The position numbers and the translations under genes were made by a program. A DNA stretch of 64,000 nucleotides from Blastocatellia bacterium (GTDB taxonomy: Bacteria; Acidobacteriota; Blastocatellia; UBA7656; JADIYM01), in contig JADIYM010000039.1 of assembly GCA_016705245.1 (NCBI GenBank), positions 62,001 to 126,000 on the forward strand. The letters run 5' to 3'. Positions 44,201 through 51,705 of the stretch are shown here, piece by piece (position 1 is the first letter of the stretch; the number at the start of each line of letters is the position of its first letter). A model generated the notes under the pieces. It saw only the letters and a program-made list of their open reading frames with translations, was not told the origin of the DNA and searched no databases.

Positions 44201-44280
44201 CGTTTGGCTAGCACATCGAGCGTCGACGAGCTCACGCCCTTCAGATGCGCGTCGAGCGCCGATCTTCGTGAGTCCCTCAT
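41260..44280 (-). CDS. CbbO/NorD-type VWA protein with N-terminal helical repeats
   Basis: 1006 residues. The C-terminal ~200 residues form a von Willebrand A domain with a MIDAS (SFLLDMSSSTARS) and RLLVVLSDGRPYD, as in CbbO and NorD, which work with MoxR-type ATPases to insert metals or remodel enzymes. The first ~450 residues contain about nine copies of a ~40-residue helical repeat with a core like A-x-x-F-F-x-x-x-P-x-x-L (for example VAVDFFVSSAEVLERV, TATDFFKKIPTAL, AAVECFRAAPRAL). A Ser/Asp-rich linker follows at ~640-720. The ATPase partner lies 29 nt upstream. The client enzyme is unknown; NorD, CbbO or an uncharacterised relative are options. Confidence 0.85.
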   Translation of the reverse strand: MRDSRRSALDAHLKGVSSSTLDVLAKRLFRLPADHARAAVDLAVHIAGISVRPALELLRAAPDVAPFFTADELRVWGDVGAQLTKGNPEVAVDFFVSSAEVLERVPQPKRLLLLQFVGKQASLSNRTALESFRFAPEMIERVDDERLAAEILAVCLELARHSVKHSGELLAEAPDVVAHLRSLDPSGLLAHRAAAVASAMAHRSGGTATDFFKKIPTALRSNDIPSIVRLFDETEQYLDRSGSVALQYFVAGGTILHVADAATYERWSDLTRAIALHSNAATYHYLKFSPTVIAELRRRESASGTALVLDVLSIVASLGERSPQAAVECFRAAPRALATASMQQFRSWAVDGLRLIDGNPRQLQAYFALESRGSHDALREREGGLTLDEVGHTLKLYVEGLTGRQLQIASVADVPEESTIGDGSIVYLPSVVEAFATDDENFRLFKVLAAHGAGQIEFGTYDRSTDDLQAAAAAVRERLTATGRKAVRLRGTYGYADVLKYFPDGALARRIFTTLENGRIDTWLRATYRGLRRDLDFIRERFFTSRPPVDGMGPEAALHELLLQAAIGGGIRPDAKNLYARLAGELEQVVVDSVLKPDATVGDTLNATARIYGMVLRLEADSGGQRTEGSAPGSDAGDELDSERSSDADAPTRQSRQAASDQSERVSHWSQTSPEAADSDIESAWNSPAIDAPEQDLESGDLAFSYDEWDRELGDSRVGWCRIIERQGTRGSRSFVELARSRYSGVISSIRHQFQLMRPEHLQRIRGEVDGEEYDLQQVIDFAIDRRATGRVDERLYTRKLRRQRDVAVSFLLDMSSSTARSISRVPNQPYSHPGRRIIDIEKEGLVLMSEALEAVGDAYAMHGFTSEGRRNVKFHVFKDFGEAYSSDVERRIGGISYHNNTRLGTAIRHSVAKLKAQQARTRLLVVLSDGRPYDHDYGDSRYAREDTKMALREAKRSGITPFCITIDRESEDQLKDMYGEVGYTIIDDVMSLPERMPAIYRRLTT

Positions 44281-44309
44281 AGACGTCTCACAACCGGTTC
44301 CGGGTGGTT

Positions 44310-45140
44310 CTAGATCACCGTCGTGACGATCTCTCGAATCGACCGCTGCAGCTCGTGATCGTCCGTGATGGGTCCGATGATCGCGACCTCGCACGCCGTG
44401 ATCGGATCGATTCCCCGCGCGATGAGCTGCGCCGCGTAAACGAGCAGTCGCGTCGACACTCCTTCCTCGAGCCCGTGACCTTTCAGGTTTCGCACCTTCT
44501 GTCCGATTGTTACCAGGTCGCGCGCCGTCGACTCGTCGACGTTCGCCTCGACCTGCAGGACCGAGACTTCGGCCTCGACGGGCGGATACGTGAACTCGAG
44601 CGCCACGAACCGCTGCCGCGTGGACTGCTTGAGGTCCTTGAGGATCGACTGATAACCCGGGTTGTACGAGACGACGAGCATGAAGTCGTCGTCGGCGCGC
44701 AGCAGTTCGCCACGCTTCTCGACCGGCAGCACGCGACGGTCGTCGGTGAGCGGGTGGATGACGACGATCGTGTCCTTGCGGGCTTCGACGACTTCATCGA
44801 GGTAGCAGATGGCGCCCTGACGCACTGCCCTGGTCAGCGGTCCGTCGTGCCATACCGTCGTCTCGCCCTCGAGCAGGAACCGTCCGACGAGATCCGTCGC
44901 TGAGAGATCTTCGTGACAGGCAACCGTGAAGAGTGAACGATGAAGCCGCCAGGCCATGTGCTCGACGAAGCGGGTCTTGCCGCAACCGGTAGGGCCCTTG
45001 AGCAGGACTGGGAGCTTCGCGGCATAGGCGGCTTCGAAGAGCTCGACCTCCTTCCCCGTCGGAAGGTAGAACGGCTCGTCGCGAATCTGGAAATCGTCGC
45101 CGGCGGCGGCCGCCACGCGCATCTCGGTGTCACCAGCCAT
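44310..45140 (-). CDS. MoxR-family AAA+ ATPase (CbbQ/NorQ type)
   Basis: 276 residues starting MAGDTEMR (ATG 45140). Walker A KGPTGCGKTRFVEHMAWRL, Walker B GAICYLDEVVEARKD, sensor segment VVSYNPGYQSILKDLKQSTRQRFVALEF and the arginine finger region are intact. It matches CbbQ/NorQ, hexameric chaperone-like ATPases whose adaptor is a VWA protein. It is followed by that VWA gene on the same strand (29-nt gap), the standard pairing. Neither Rubisco nor nitric oxide reductase genes are in view, so the client is elsewhere. Confidence 0.92.
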   Translation of the reverse strand: MAGDTEMRVAAAAGDDFQIRDEPFYLPTGKEVELFEAAYAAKLPVLLKGPTGCGKTRFVEHMAWRLHRSLFTVACHEDLSATDLVGRFLLEGETTVWHDGPLTRAVRQGAICYLDEVVEARKDTIVVIHPLTDDRRVLPVEKRGELLRADDDFMLVVSYNPGYQSILKDLKQSTRQRFVALEFTYPPVEAEVSVLQVEANVDESTARDLVTIGQKVRNLKGHGLEEGVSTRLLVYAAQLIARGIDPITACEVAIIGPITDDHELQRSIREIVTTVI

Positions 45141-45159
45141 CGGTCGAAAAACCCCTTCC

Positions 45160-45189
45160 TTGCGGCGTCTCGAACAAGATTCGTATAGT
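45160..45189 (+). promoter_or_regulatory. Candidate mnmA promoter (TTGCGG - 18 nt - TATAGT)
   Basis: -35 at 45160-45165 and -10 at 45184-45189, between the divergent moxR-type and mnmA genes. The leader to ATG 45278 is about 80 nt and contains one arm of a family A-like repeat (45232-45258). Confidence 0.45.
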
Positions 45190-45277
45190 ACCAGATGTGT
45201 TCGGACGCGCCCGAGGGCGCATCCGAACGAGTACACAGAGGGCACGGAGCTCACAAAGGAAAGCGGGCAGCATACGA

Positions 45278-46381
45278 ATGATCGCTATTGCCATGAGCGG
45301 GGGCGTCGACAGTTCGACGACCGCGGTGCTGCTCGCCGAGTCCGGTGCGGAGTGCGTCGGGCTCTCGATGCAGCTCTGGAACCAGCGGAGGCGACTCGGC
45401 CCTGACGGCGAGCCGCTCGAATCGCGGTGTTGCTCGCTCGACGATCTATACGATGCCCGGCGAGTTGCCGAGCACCTCGGGATGCCGTTTTACGTGGTGA
45501 ACCTCGAGGACGCCTTTGAAACAGCAGTCGTCGAGCCGTTTGTCGAGGCGTATCTCGCGGGCGAGACGCCGATTCCGTGTGTCTCGTGCAATACGAAGCT
45601 CAAGTTCGCGCAGCTAGTGACACTCGCGAAGAAATTCGGCGCTTCGAAAGTCGCAACCGGCCATTACGCCCGCGTGCGGTTCGACGAGGACCGCGGCCGA
45701 TGGGTACTGTCGCGGGCGGTGCATCGCGAGAAGGACCAGACCTACTTCCTTTTCGAGATGACTCAGAAGCAGCTGTCGCTCGCGATGTTCCCACTCGGCG
45801 AGATGACGAAGGCCGAGGTGCGAGAGATCGCACGACGTGCCGGGCTGGCAACCGCCGACAAGGCTGAGAGCCAGGAGATCTGCTTCATTCCCGACAACGA
45901 CTATCGGAAGTTCATCGAGGACTACCTCGACGAGAAGGGAACGCGCGCGGACCGGCTTCCAGCCGCGGGAGAGATCGTCGACACGGCCGGAAACGTGCTC
46001 GGCCATCACGACGGGACGCACCGATACACGATCGGACAGAGAAGGGGCATGGGACTCGCTGCAGCCAGGCCGTTATACGTCGTTCAGATACAGCGCGCCG
46101 CGGGACGCGTGGTTGCGGGGACTCAGGACGAACTGCTCGGCCGAGAGCTCATCGCTCGCGACGTGAACTGGGTGGCGATTGCCGAGCCGGGTGAGCCCGT
46201 GTCGTGTCTCGCGAGAATCCGGTACCGGGCCGAAGATGCGCCCGCGACCGTCGAGGCATTGCCGGGTGGAAGGGCGCGGGTTCGATTTGACGACCCGCAA
46301 CGCGCGATCTCACCGGGGCAGGCCGTCGTGTTCTATGACGGTGATGACGTGCTGGGCGGAGGGTGGATCGAAACGACGTGA
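45278..46381 (+). CDS. mnmA: tRNA-specific 2-thiouridylase
   Basis: Thiolates U34 of tRNA-Lys, -Glu and -Gln using a sulfur relay and ATP. 367 residues. The PP-loop AMSGGVDSSTTAVLL opens the protein; GHYARV, EKDQTYFLF, SQEICFIPDNDYRKFI and the catalytic Cys in IPCVSCNTKLKF (first) and AESQEICF (second) are in place. The C-terminal beta-barrel domains include YTIGQRRGMGL. ATG 45278 sits directly before the PP-loop; longer frames extend into the leader. It is transcribed divergently from the MoxR/VWA genes. Confidence 0.95.
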   Translation: MIAIAMSGGVDSSTTAVLLAESGAECVGLSMQLWNQRRRLGPDGEPLESRCCSLDDLYDARRVAEHLGMPFYVVNLEDAFETAVVEPFVEAYLAGETPIPCVSCNTKLKFAQLVTLAKKFGASKVATGHYARVRFDEDRGRWVLSRAVHREKDQTYFLFEMTQKQLSLAMFPLGEMTKAEVREIARRAGLATADKAESQEICFIPDNDYRKFIEDYLDEKGTRADRLPAAGEIVDTAGNVLGHHDGTHRYTIGQRRGMGLAAARPLYVVQIQRAAGRVVAGTQDELLGRELIARDVNWVAIAEPGEPVSCLARIRYRAEDAPATVEALPGGRARVRFDDPQRAISPGQAVVFYDGDDVLGGGWIETT

Positions 46382-46393
46382 AGCGTTGCTCAT

Positions 46394-46451
46394 CCTTTGC
46401 GCCTTTGCGCCTTTGCGAGAAATCTCGCGCAAAGGCGCAAAGGCGCAAAGC
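46394..46451. repeat. Family B hairpin repeat between convergent genes
   Basis: Arms 46394-46420 and 46423-46450 of tandem 8-mers (CTTTGCGC, GCGCAAAG) with a 2-nt loop. It lies 13 nt after the mnmA stop and 18 nt before the stop of the convergent gene. Confidence 0.9.
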
Positions 46452-46468
46452 GATGAAGAGCTCTCTCC

Positions 46469-47356
46469 TCATGAACCGAAACTGAACCCTCCACCCCCTG
46501 TCGGCATGAACCTCTTCAACAATCCCGCAAACGCCTCGATATTGCGCGTCTGGATGTAGATATCGCCGGGCCCAAGGTAGCGCGCAACCAGTCCCTCACC
46601 CGACGTGAACGACCGGAAGAACCCGCTCGCCGCCTTCTGGATCTGGTACTGGATCGTCGACTGGAAGGCGACGATGTGACCGGTGTCGACGATGTACTGT
46701 TCGCCGGGAGCCAGGGTCTTCTTGTGCATCGCGCCGAAGCTCGAGAGCAGCAGCGTTCCGGTGCCCGACGCTCCGATCAGGAAGAGCCCCTCTCGCGAGA
46801 AGAAGCTCTTCGCCCCGCCGAACTTCGTATCGATTGCGATCGACGGCGACGCAGCGAGGAACGAGCCTCCCTGTATGTAGTAAGCCTGATTTGCAAGCTC
46901 GAGCGTGGTGACCGACCCGGGAGTCGGCGGAGCGAGCGTGACCTCACCGGGCCCGCCGTGCGCCGTGAACGAGCTGATGAAAACCGACTCGCCGACGACG
47001 GATCGCTTGAGCGCGCCCATGAGCCCGCCCTTCACCTGCGACTGCAGTTCGACGTTGGCTGACATCGAGACCATCGCACCCGACTCTGCCTGGATCGTCT
47101 GCTCGGACTGCAGCGAGACGACAGCCAGCGCAAAACTCGCCCCGTATTCGACCTTCACGTCGATGTGCGGCGAGCCGTATCCAGGCGGAGGAGGCGCGGC
47201 GCCCGGCTGGCCATATCCGCCAGGATATCCTGGCTGCTGTGGCGGGTAGCCCGGTTGCTGGGGATACCCGTGGCTTGGCGGAGCGAACTGCGCTCCGCAT
47301 CGCGGGCAGAACGCGACCCCGTCCTGGAGTTGGGTCTGGCAGGTTGGACAGATCAT
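46469..47356 (-). CDS. TIGR00266/AIM24-family protein with N-terminal zinc ribbon
   Basis: 295 residues from ATG 47356. A zinc ribbon (CPTCQTQLQDGVAFCPRCG) and a Gly/Pro/Tyr-rich linker (YPQQPGYPPQQPGYPGGYG) precede the AIM24-like beta-helical domain. Family segments: QTIQAESGAMVSMSANVELQSQVKGGL, GESVFISSFTAHGGPGEVTLAPPTPG, REGLFLIGASGTGTLLLSSFGA, and TGHIVAFQSTIQYQI. The family is widespread and its biochemical role is unsettled; the mitochondrial member affects membrane architecture. It converges on mnmA. Confidence 0.85.
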   Translation of the reverse strand: MICPTCQTQLQDGVAFCPRCGAQFAPPSHGYPQQPGYPPQQPGYPGGYGQPGAAPPPPGYGSPHIDVKVEYGASFALAVVSLQSEQTIQAESGAMVSMSANVELQSQVKGGLMGALKRSVVGESVFISSFTAHGGPGEVTLAPPTPGSVTTLELANQAYYIQGGSFLAASPSIAIDTKFGGAKSFFSREGLFLIGASGTGTLLLSSFGAMHKKTLAPGEQYIVDTGHIVAFQSTIQYQIQKAASGFFRSFTSGEGLVARYLGPGDIYIQTRNIEAFAGLLKRFMPTGGGGFSFGS

Positions 47357-47458
47357 CGGAAGATCCCTCGCCGTCAAATGTGCGCGGAGGGTACCACGAC
47401 GGGCCGGCAGCCGTCACCGCACCGTCCGATGATCCGGAAACTCAGATTCACGAGCGGA

Positions 47459-47487
47459 TTGACACTCCCGGGTCCTGAGCGTATAAG
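47459..47487 (+). promoter_or_regulatory. Near-consensus sigma70 promoter (TTGACA - 17 nt - TATAAG)
   Basis: -35 TTGACA at 47459-47464 and -10 TATAAG at 47482-47487 with an ideal 17-nt spacer. No reading frame of quality follows; the candidate RNA begins here. Confidence 0.7.
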
Positions 47488-47493
47488 CGCGAT

Positions 47494-47668
47494 GTCCCCT
47501 GATACATTTCTGAACCTCGTGATTCGTACGCCGGAGCGCTCTCAGGCGGCGAAAGTCCGTCGGCTCCCAAGCGGCTTTGCTGTTTTTCCCAGGGTTCGGC
47601 AGCGGCAGACAGTTTGGGCGGATCGAACACCGGATCCGCTGTTTCACGAGGTTCAGCGACGGGGGCAG
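47494..47668 (+). ncRNA. Candidate structured non-coding RNA
   Basis: Downstream of a consensus promoter, CTGAACCTCGTG (47510-47521) pairs perfectly with CACGAGGTTCAG (47645-47656). Inside it, GTCCG 47555-47559/CGGAT 47619-47623, CCCAAGC 47566-47572/GTTTGGG 47612-47618 and TGCTG 47578-47582/CAGCG 47600-47604 stack towards a terminal loop. A side hairpin CGCCG/CGGCG (47529-47551) sits in the 5' strand, and CCCC 47496-47499 may pair with GGGG 47661-47664. About 170 nt, with a long hairpin and an asymmetric bubble. No known family identified; a short match to an RNase P motif is not supported by the rest. Hand-folded. Confidence 0.42.
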
Positions 47669-47776
47669 GCCACCGGATCAAGGGTCGTACAGAGCCATTC
47701 ATGGACGTGTCACATGTCTGGTGAGGACGCTTGCATCGCATGCCTCACGCATCAGCCGACATGGGCGCTCAGTACG

Positions 47777-47877
47777 GCCGGCCGCTCGCTACGCTCGCGG
47801 TTCCGGGTCGGCCTGCGGCCGACGGGGACCGCTCTCGCGACCGCACGTCCCAGAACCGCGAACGCAGTGAGCGGCCG
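47777..47877. repeat. Family D inverted repeat pair
   Basis: GGCCGGCCGCTCGCTACGCTCGCGGTTCCGGG-type unit near 47777-47808 and its complement near 47849-47877, about 40 nt apart. Confidence 0.75.
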
Positions 47878-48075
47878 GCTTTGCATCTCCCGCCACGTGG
47901 CTGTACCCACGCCCGATCCGATTGCGTCCGCCACCACCAGCTCGAGCGTTCAAACGCTCTCGGGTCGATCCCGAGCGCGTGGGCTGACCCGAGCGCTACC
48001 GCGCCCGGTACTGATGCGTGGACCGCCCGTCCTTGAGAGGGGTCATAACGAACCTATGGTCGTCCTTGCATGTCG

Positions 48076-49164
48076 TCAACCTTCGTGCTCGGGAGCGACG
48101 GCGTGCAGGGATTTGGCAGGCAGGTCGACGATGCAGGCGCCGGACGGAGGGCGGTCTCGAACGTCGATGCGAAGCGAATCGGCGAGGCCATCAACCCGAA
48201 TGGAAACCCGATGTACGTCGCCGAGGAAGACGTCGTCCACTACGTCGCCTGCGATGCGGTTGGGGCCTGGTGCGTCCGCGAAACGCAGGTCCCTGGGTCG
48301 CCCGACCACCACGAGCGGCGTCCCGGGAGGGGCGTCCCGAAGCCCGTCAGACCAGGATCCCAAGGCAAGCTGGATGGCAACGTCGCCGCCGATCGTGACG
48401 TGCGTTCCGTCGCCAACCGCCGTCGCGGTCAGGAGGTTCGTTCCGCCGAGAAACTCTGCGGCGAAGCGCGTGGACGGCGAGCGATAGAGCGACGCCGGCG
48501 GGCCGCACTCGATGACGCTGCCTGCCCGCATTAGTACGATGCGATCCGAAAAGGCCAGCGCCTCGGACTGATCGTGAGTGACGAACACCGTGGTGACGCC
48601 CAGTTCGCGAAGCAGGCCACGAAGCGCTTCCCGAGTGGCTTCCCGAAACCCAGCATCGAGATTCGAAAGCGGCTCGTCGAGCAGGAGGACGTTCGGGCGT
48701 ATGGCAAGGGCACGCGCGAGCGCAACGCGCTGCTGCTGTCCACCCGAAAGCTGGTCGGGGCGACGGTCGTCGAGTCCGGTGAGTTGCACCAGATCGAGCG
48801 TCTCCGCCACCGACTTCGCGATGTCCGGCTTCGACGCGCGACGCATCTTCAGGCCGAAGGCCACATTCTCGCCGACGGTCATGTGCGGAAAGAGCGCATA
48901 GTTCTGGAAGACGAGGCCCATCAGGCGTCGCTCCGGCGGCCAGCGGGTGATATCAGCGCCGTCGAGTCGCACCGAACCCGCCGTCGGTTTTTCGAGACCC
49001 GCGATCATTCGCAGCGCTGACGTCTTGCCGCACCCGGACGGGCCGAGAAACGTGACGACGTCTCCGCGAGCGATCTCGATCGTCATGTCCGAGACGGCAT
49101 CCGCGGTCGCGCCCGGGTATCGCAACGACAGGCGATCGAGGTCGAGAAAGGCTCCCGCGCTCAC
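48076..49164 (-). CDS. ABC transporter ATP-binding protein (iron/polyamine importer type)
   Basis: 362 residues. Walker A LGPSGCGKTSALRM, Q-loop VFQNYALFPHMTVGEN, signature LSGGQQQRVALARAL, Walker B VLLLDEPLSNLDA and FVTHDQSEALAFSDR are intact; the C-terminal ~120 residues form the TOBE-like regulatory domain of FbpC/PotA/CysA-type ATPases. GTG 49164 overlaps the stop of the binding-protein gene (GTGA), so it was chosen over ATG 49209. Together with that gene it should belong to an import system for Fe(III), polyamine or a similar ligand, but no permease gene lies between or beside them. Confidence 0.9.
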   Translation of the reverse strand: MSAGAFLDLDRLSLRYPGATADAVSDMTIEIARGDVVTFLGPSGCGKTSALRMIAGLEKPTAGSVRLDGADITRWPPERRLMGLVFQNYALFPHMTVGENVAFGLKMRRASKPDIAKSVAETLDLVQLTGLDDRRPDQLSGGQQQRVALARALAIRPNVLLLDEPLSNLDAGFREATREALRGLLRELGVTTVFVTHDQSEALAFSDRIVLMRAGSVIECGPPASLYRSPSTRFAAEFLGGTNLLTATAVGDGTHVTIGGDVAIQLALGSWSDGLRDAPPGTPLVVVGRPRDLRFADAPGPNRIAGDVVDDVFLGDVHRVSIRVDGLADSLRIDVRDRPPSGACIVDLPAKSLHAVAPEHEG

Positions 49165-50240
49165 TTCGCGCTCTCCGATCGGATGTCGCTTGCCCAATAG
49201 GTCATCCATTTCTTGATATTCGCCCGGTACAGGTTCCAATCCATTGGCATCTTCGTGTATTCGAGGTTGCGCGCCCATTCGGGAAGCGTCGCCCGATCCA
49301 GGTCATTGCGCGCCGGGATGCGGTAGAACGCTTCGGCGGCGTATGCGAGGTTGTCTGGCCGGCCGCAGAACTCATAGAAGAGCCGCGCCCCCTCGGCGCG
49401 TGGCGCGCCGCGAACGATTGCGATGGCATCGGTGACGACGGGCGAGCCCGACTTCGGGAAGACGATTGCCAGCGCGTAGCCGCGCTCCCGGATCACGCGA
49501 CTGACGTCCGGTAGATTCCAGACGGTAAGGTCGGCTTCCTGTCGGTTGATTCGCAGCAGCAGCCCGTCCCAGCTCGTGGGATAGTCTTTCGTGTTTCGCG
49601 CGAGTCCGCGAAGCCACTCGAAGCCGGCATCCGGACCGTTCGATTCGTTCCAACGGCGCAGGATCATCGCGCCGAAGATCGTTCGCATCGTGTCGGACGG
49701 ATTCGGGTCACGAATCAGGATGCGCTGCCGCCACTTCGGGTCAAGGAGGTCGTCCCAATCGCGAGGCGCCTCGGCCTCCGGAATGACCGCCGTGCTGTAC
49801 GCAATGATCTCGGGCGTCTCGTAAAGCCCTGCCCATCGCCACTCGACGTCTCGGGCGTCGACGGCGATCGCCGACGCGTAGGAGGGCACGTAAGGCTCGA
49901 GCAACCCTTCGTGCGCTGCATCCGCGAACGTGACGGCGCTCGCTCCGAACCAGACGTCGGCTTGCGGATTCGCACGCTCGGCGCGCAGCCGGTCGGGAAT
50001 GTTCTGCGACGGCAGATCGAAAGTCTGAAGATCGTACTCAGGGTGCTCGGCCTCGAATCGCAGCTCGAAGGCATCGAGCAACGACTGGCCGTGCGGCGAA
50101 TAGACGACGAGTGGTGTCCGCGAATCGGTCGAACACGCCGTCGCGGCCGCCAGGATGGCCAACGCGAGCGCCCGCGACCTCGCGCCGACGCGGGCGCTCG
50201 GGCGCCGGTCTCGACAATTGGTCATGCGGATTCGCGGCAT
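49161..50240 (-). CDS. Substrate-binding lipoprotein of an ABC importer (Fe(III)-type fold)
   Basis: 359 residues from ATG 50240 (ATG 50225 also possible). The signal sequence ALALAILAAATACST ends in a lipobox. The mature part is a class-II periplasmic binding protein: LVVYSPHGQSLLDAFELRFEAEHPEY, DVWFGASAVTFADAAHEGLL, SWDGLLLRINRQEADLTVW, and the late PMDWNLYRANIKKWMTYW. Order and length fit Fe(III)/AfuA-like proteins, though the ligand is not certain. It is translationally coupled to the ATPase gene. The usual permease gene between the two is missing. Confidence 0.85.
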   Translation of the reverse strand: MPRIRMTNCRDRRPSARVGARSRALALAILAAATACSTDSRTPLVVYSPHGQSLLDAFELRFEAEHPEYDLQTFDLPSQNIPDRLRAERANPQADVWFGASAVTFADAAHEGLLEPYVPSYASAIAVDARDVEWRWAGLYETPEIIAYSTAVIPEAEAPRDWDDLLDPKWRQRILIRDPNPSDTMRTIFGAMILRRWNESNGPDAGFEWLRGLARNTKDYPTSWDGLLLRINRQEADLTVWNLPDVSRVIRERGYALAIVFPKSGSPVVTDAIAIVRGAPRAEGARLFYEFCGRPDNLAYAAEAFYRIPARNDLDRATLPEWARNLEYTKMPMDWNLYRANIKKWMTYWASDIRSESAK

Positions 50241-50345
50241 GGAGCCTGAAGTGCTCGGGTCATCGTGATCGTTCGAAGGAACCGGCGCCGAGGTTTCGGG
50301 AAAGAAATCAGGGAGCGGGTCGCGGATCGAATTCCCTGAAGTCGC

Positions 50346-50363
50346 ATGTTTACGGTACAACAT
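50346..50363. promoter_or_regulatory. Inverted repeat in a divergent promoter region
   Basis: ATGTT (50346-50350) and AACAT (50359-50363) flank 8 nt in an AT-rich patch between the divergent binding-protein and PLD-FHA genes. It could be an operator. Short and unsupported otherwise. Confidence 0.2.
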
Positions 50364-50429
50364 ATGTTTCGTTTCGGGCGCCTTCGGGCGAATCCGGAGC
50401 GGGGTCGAACCATTGCCAGGAGCCAGAAT

Positions 50430-51680
50430 ATGCCGCCCACCAAAGTCTCACTGATCGTACAGCCCGGAGACAGTTTCTTCCCGATCGTCAACGCCATCGA
50501 CAAGGCGCAGTCGTCGGTGAACATCACGGTCTTCCGTATGGACGATCCGATCATTCAGCAGGCGATGGTCGAAGCCGTGCGCCGCGGAGTACGCGTACGC
50601 GCCCTGATCGCCACGAGTGCACGAGGTTGGGGCGAGGCCAAACGAAAGCTGCTCAAGGACGCGCGCAAGGCGGGAATCGAGATCAAGGAGCCGGCCGGCG
50701 ACAGCAAGAAGACCCGCTTTCACTACAAGATCATGATGGTCGATGGGCGGCAGTCGCTCGTTTTCACCTTCAATCCGACACGCGAAAATCTGCATTACAC
50801 GCGCGATTTTGGCGTGATCCTCTACGACGACGAGACGACCTCCGAGTTGAACCGACTCTTCGACGCCGACTGGAACGACTCAGCCTTCGTGCCGCAATCA
50901 AAGTCGAATCTGCTGGTGAGTCCGTACACGAGCCGCGCCGGGATGGAGTCGCTGCTCAGGGGCGCCCAGAAGTCGATTCACTTGTGGGATGCAAAGGTGG
51001 AAGACCCGGCGATTCTCAAGATCCTCCGCGAGAAGGTAAAGGCCGGGCTCGACGTGCGTGTTCTCGGCGACGAGAAGTCGCCGTTCGGCGCAGGATCCGG
51101 TGAGCCCGGATTCCGCGCGATCACGCGCTTCAAGCTGCACGCAAAGTGCGTTCTCGTCGACGGCGAAACGGCGTCGATCGGAAGCATGAACCTGCGTACA
51201 CAGAGCTTCGATCGAAGACGCGAGGTCGCGATCATCGTCAGGGACGAGCACCTCGTAAAGGCGCTCTCCGGCGTTTTCACGTCGGACTGGGAGCAGAAGG
51301 CGCCGACGTCGGCCTCGGCGAAGACTCTCGTTCGCGGCGGCCTTACTGCCGCAGACATTGCATCCGCCCTGTCGGCCGGGGCTGAAGTGAAGGGCATGGT
51401 GCTCATCTCGCGAACGGACGCACTCCGGCGGCACGAGCTGGGTCCGGGTGTGACGACTGTCGGCCGCTCAGACGAGAACGACATCGCGATTGCTGAGGCA
51501 CTGGTCAGCCGGCATCACGCGAGGTTCTCGGTGACGGGTGACCAGGTCGAGCTTGCGGATCTCGAGAGCGCCAATGGAACCTTCGTCAACGGCGAGCGTT
51601 TGTCGGGCAGCCGGCGACTGAAGCCGGGCGACGTGATCGGGATTGCCGACGCGGAGGAATTTCGGCTCGTGGAGCTGTGA
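50430..51680 (+). CDS. Phospholipase D-like protein with C-terminal FHA domain
   Basis: 416 residues; CAGGAG lies eight bases before ATG 50430. Two PLD half-sites: FHYKIMMVDGRQSLVFTFN (~100) and LHAKCVLVDGETASIGSMN (~240), each HxK(x4)D; the first lacks the usual G/S after the Asp. An FHA phosphothreonine-binding domain closes the protein (VTTVGRSDENDIAIAEALVSRHHARF and SANGTFVNGERL). No signal peptide is seen. The combination of a PLD-superfamily core (nuclease or lipid-cleaving) with phospho-dependent binding suggests control by a Ser/Thr kinase such as that at 23873-25003. Substrate unknown. Confidence 0.85.
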   Translation: MPPTKVSLIVQPGDSFFPIVNAIDKAQSSVNITVFRMDDPIIQQAMVEAVRRGVRVRALIATSARGWGEAKRKLLKDARKAGIEIKEPAGDSKKTRFHYKIMMVDGRQSLVFTFNPTRENLHYTRDFGVILYDDETTSELNRLFDADWNDSAFVPQSKSNLLVSPYTSRAGMESLLRGAQKSIHLWDAKVEDPAILKILREKVKAGLDVRVLGDEKSPFGAGSGEPGFRAITRFKLHAKCVLVDGETASIGSMNLRTQSFDRRREVAIIVRDEHLVKALSGVFTSDWEQKAPTSASAKTLVRGGLTAADIASALSAGAEVKGMVLISRTDALRRHELGPGVTTVGRSDENDIAIAEALVSRHHARFSVTGDQVELADLESANGTFVNGERLSGSRRLKPGDVIGIADAEEFRLVEL

Positions 51681-51705
51681 CCTGAGGCTCCACGAATGAA
51701 CAGGG

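Larger units (their letters stand above)
47357..48075. other. Long intergenic region with a structured-RNA candidate and repeats
   Basis: 719 nt without a convincing protein gene. Holds a consensus promoter at 47459-47487, a candidate structured RNA (47494-47668) and a family D repeat pair (47777-47877). Nothing was recognised in 47880-48075. Confidence 0.6.

Noticed and set aside
47545..47570. RNase P RNA-like motif (GAAAGTCCG near GGCTCC)
   Set aside because: The other universally conserved P RNA segments are not found within the next ~350 nt.
47940..48010. tRNA-like stretch (GGGTCGATCCCGAG)
   Set aside because: The hairpin resembles a T-arm only in part; no acceptor, D or anticodon arm can be built around it.
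47492..48487. A long plus-strand frame over the intergenic region and the ABC ATPase gene
   Set aside because: Runs antisense to a confident ATPase gene and its upstream half covers repeats and the RNA candidate; no protein-like features.
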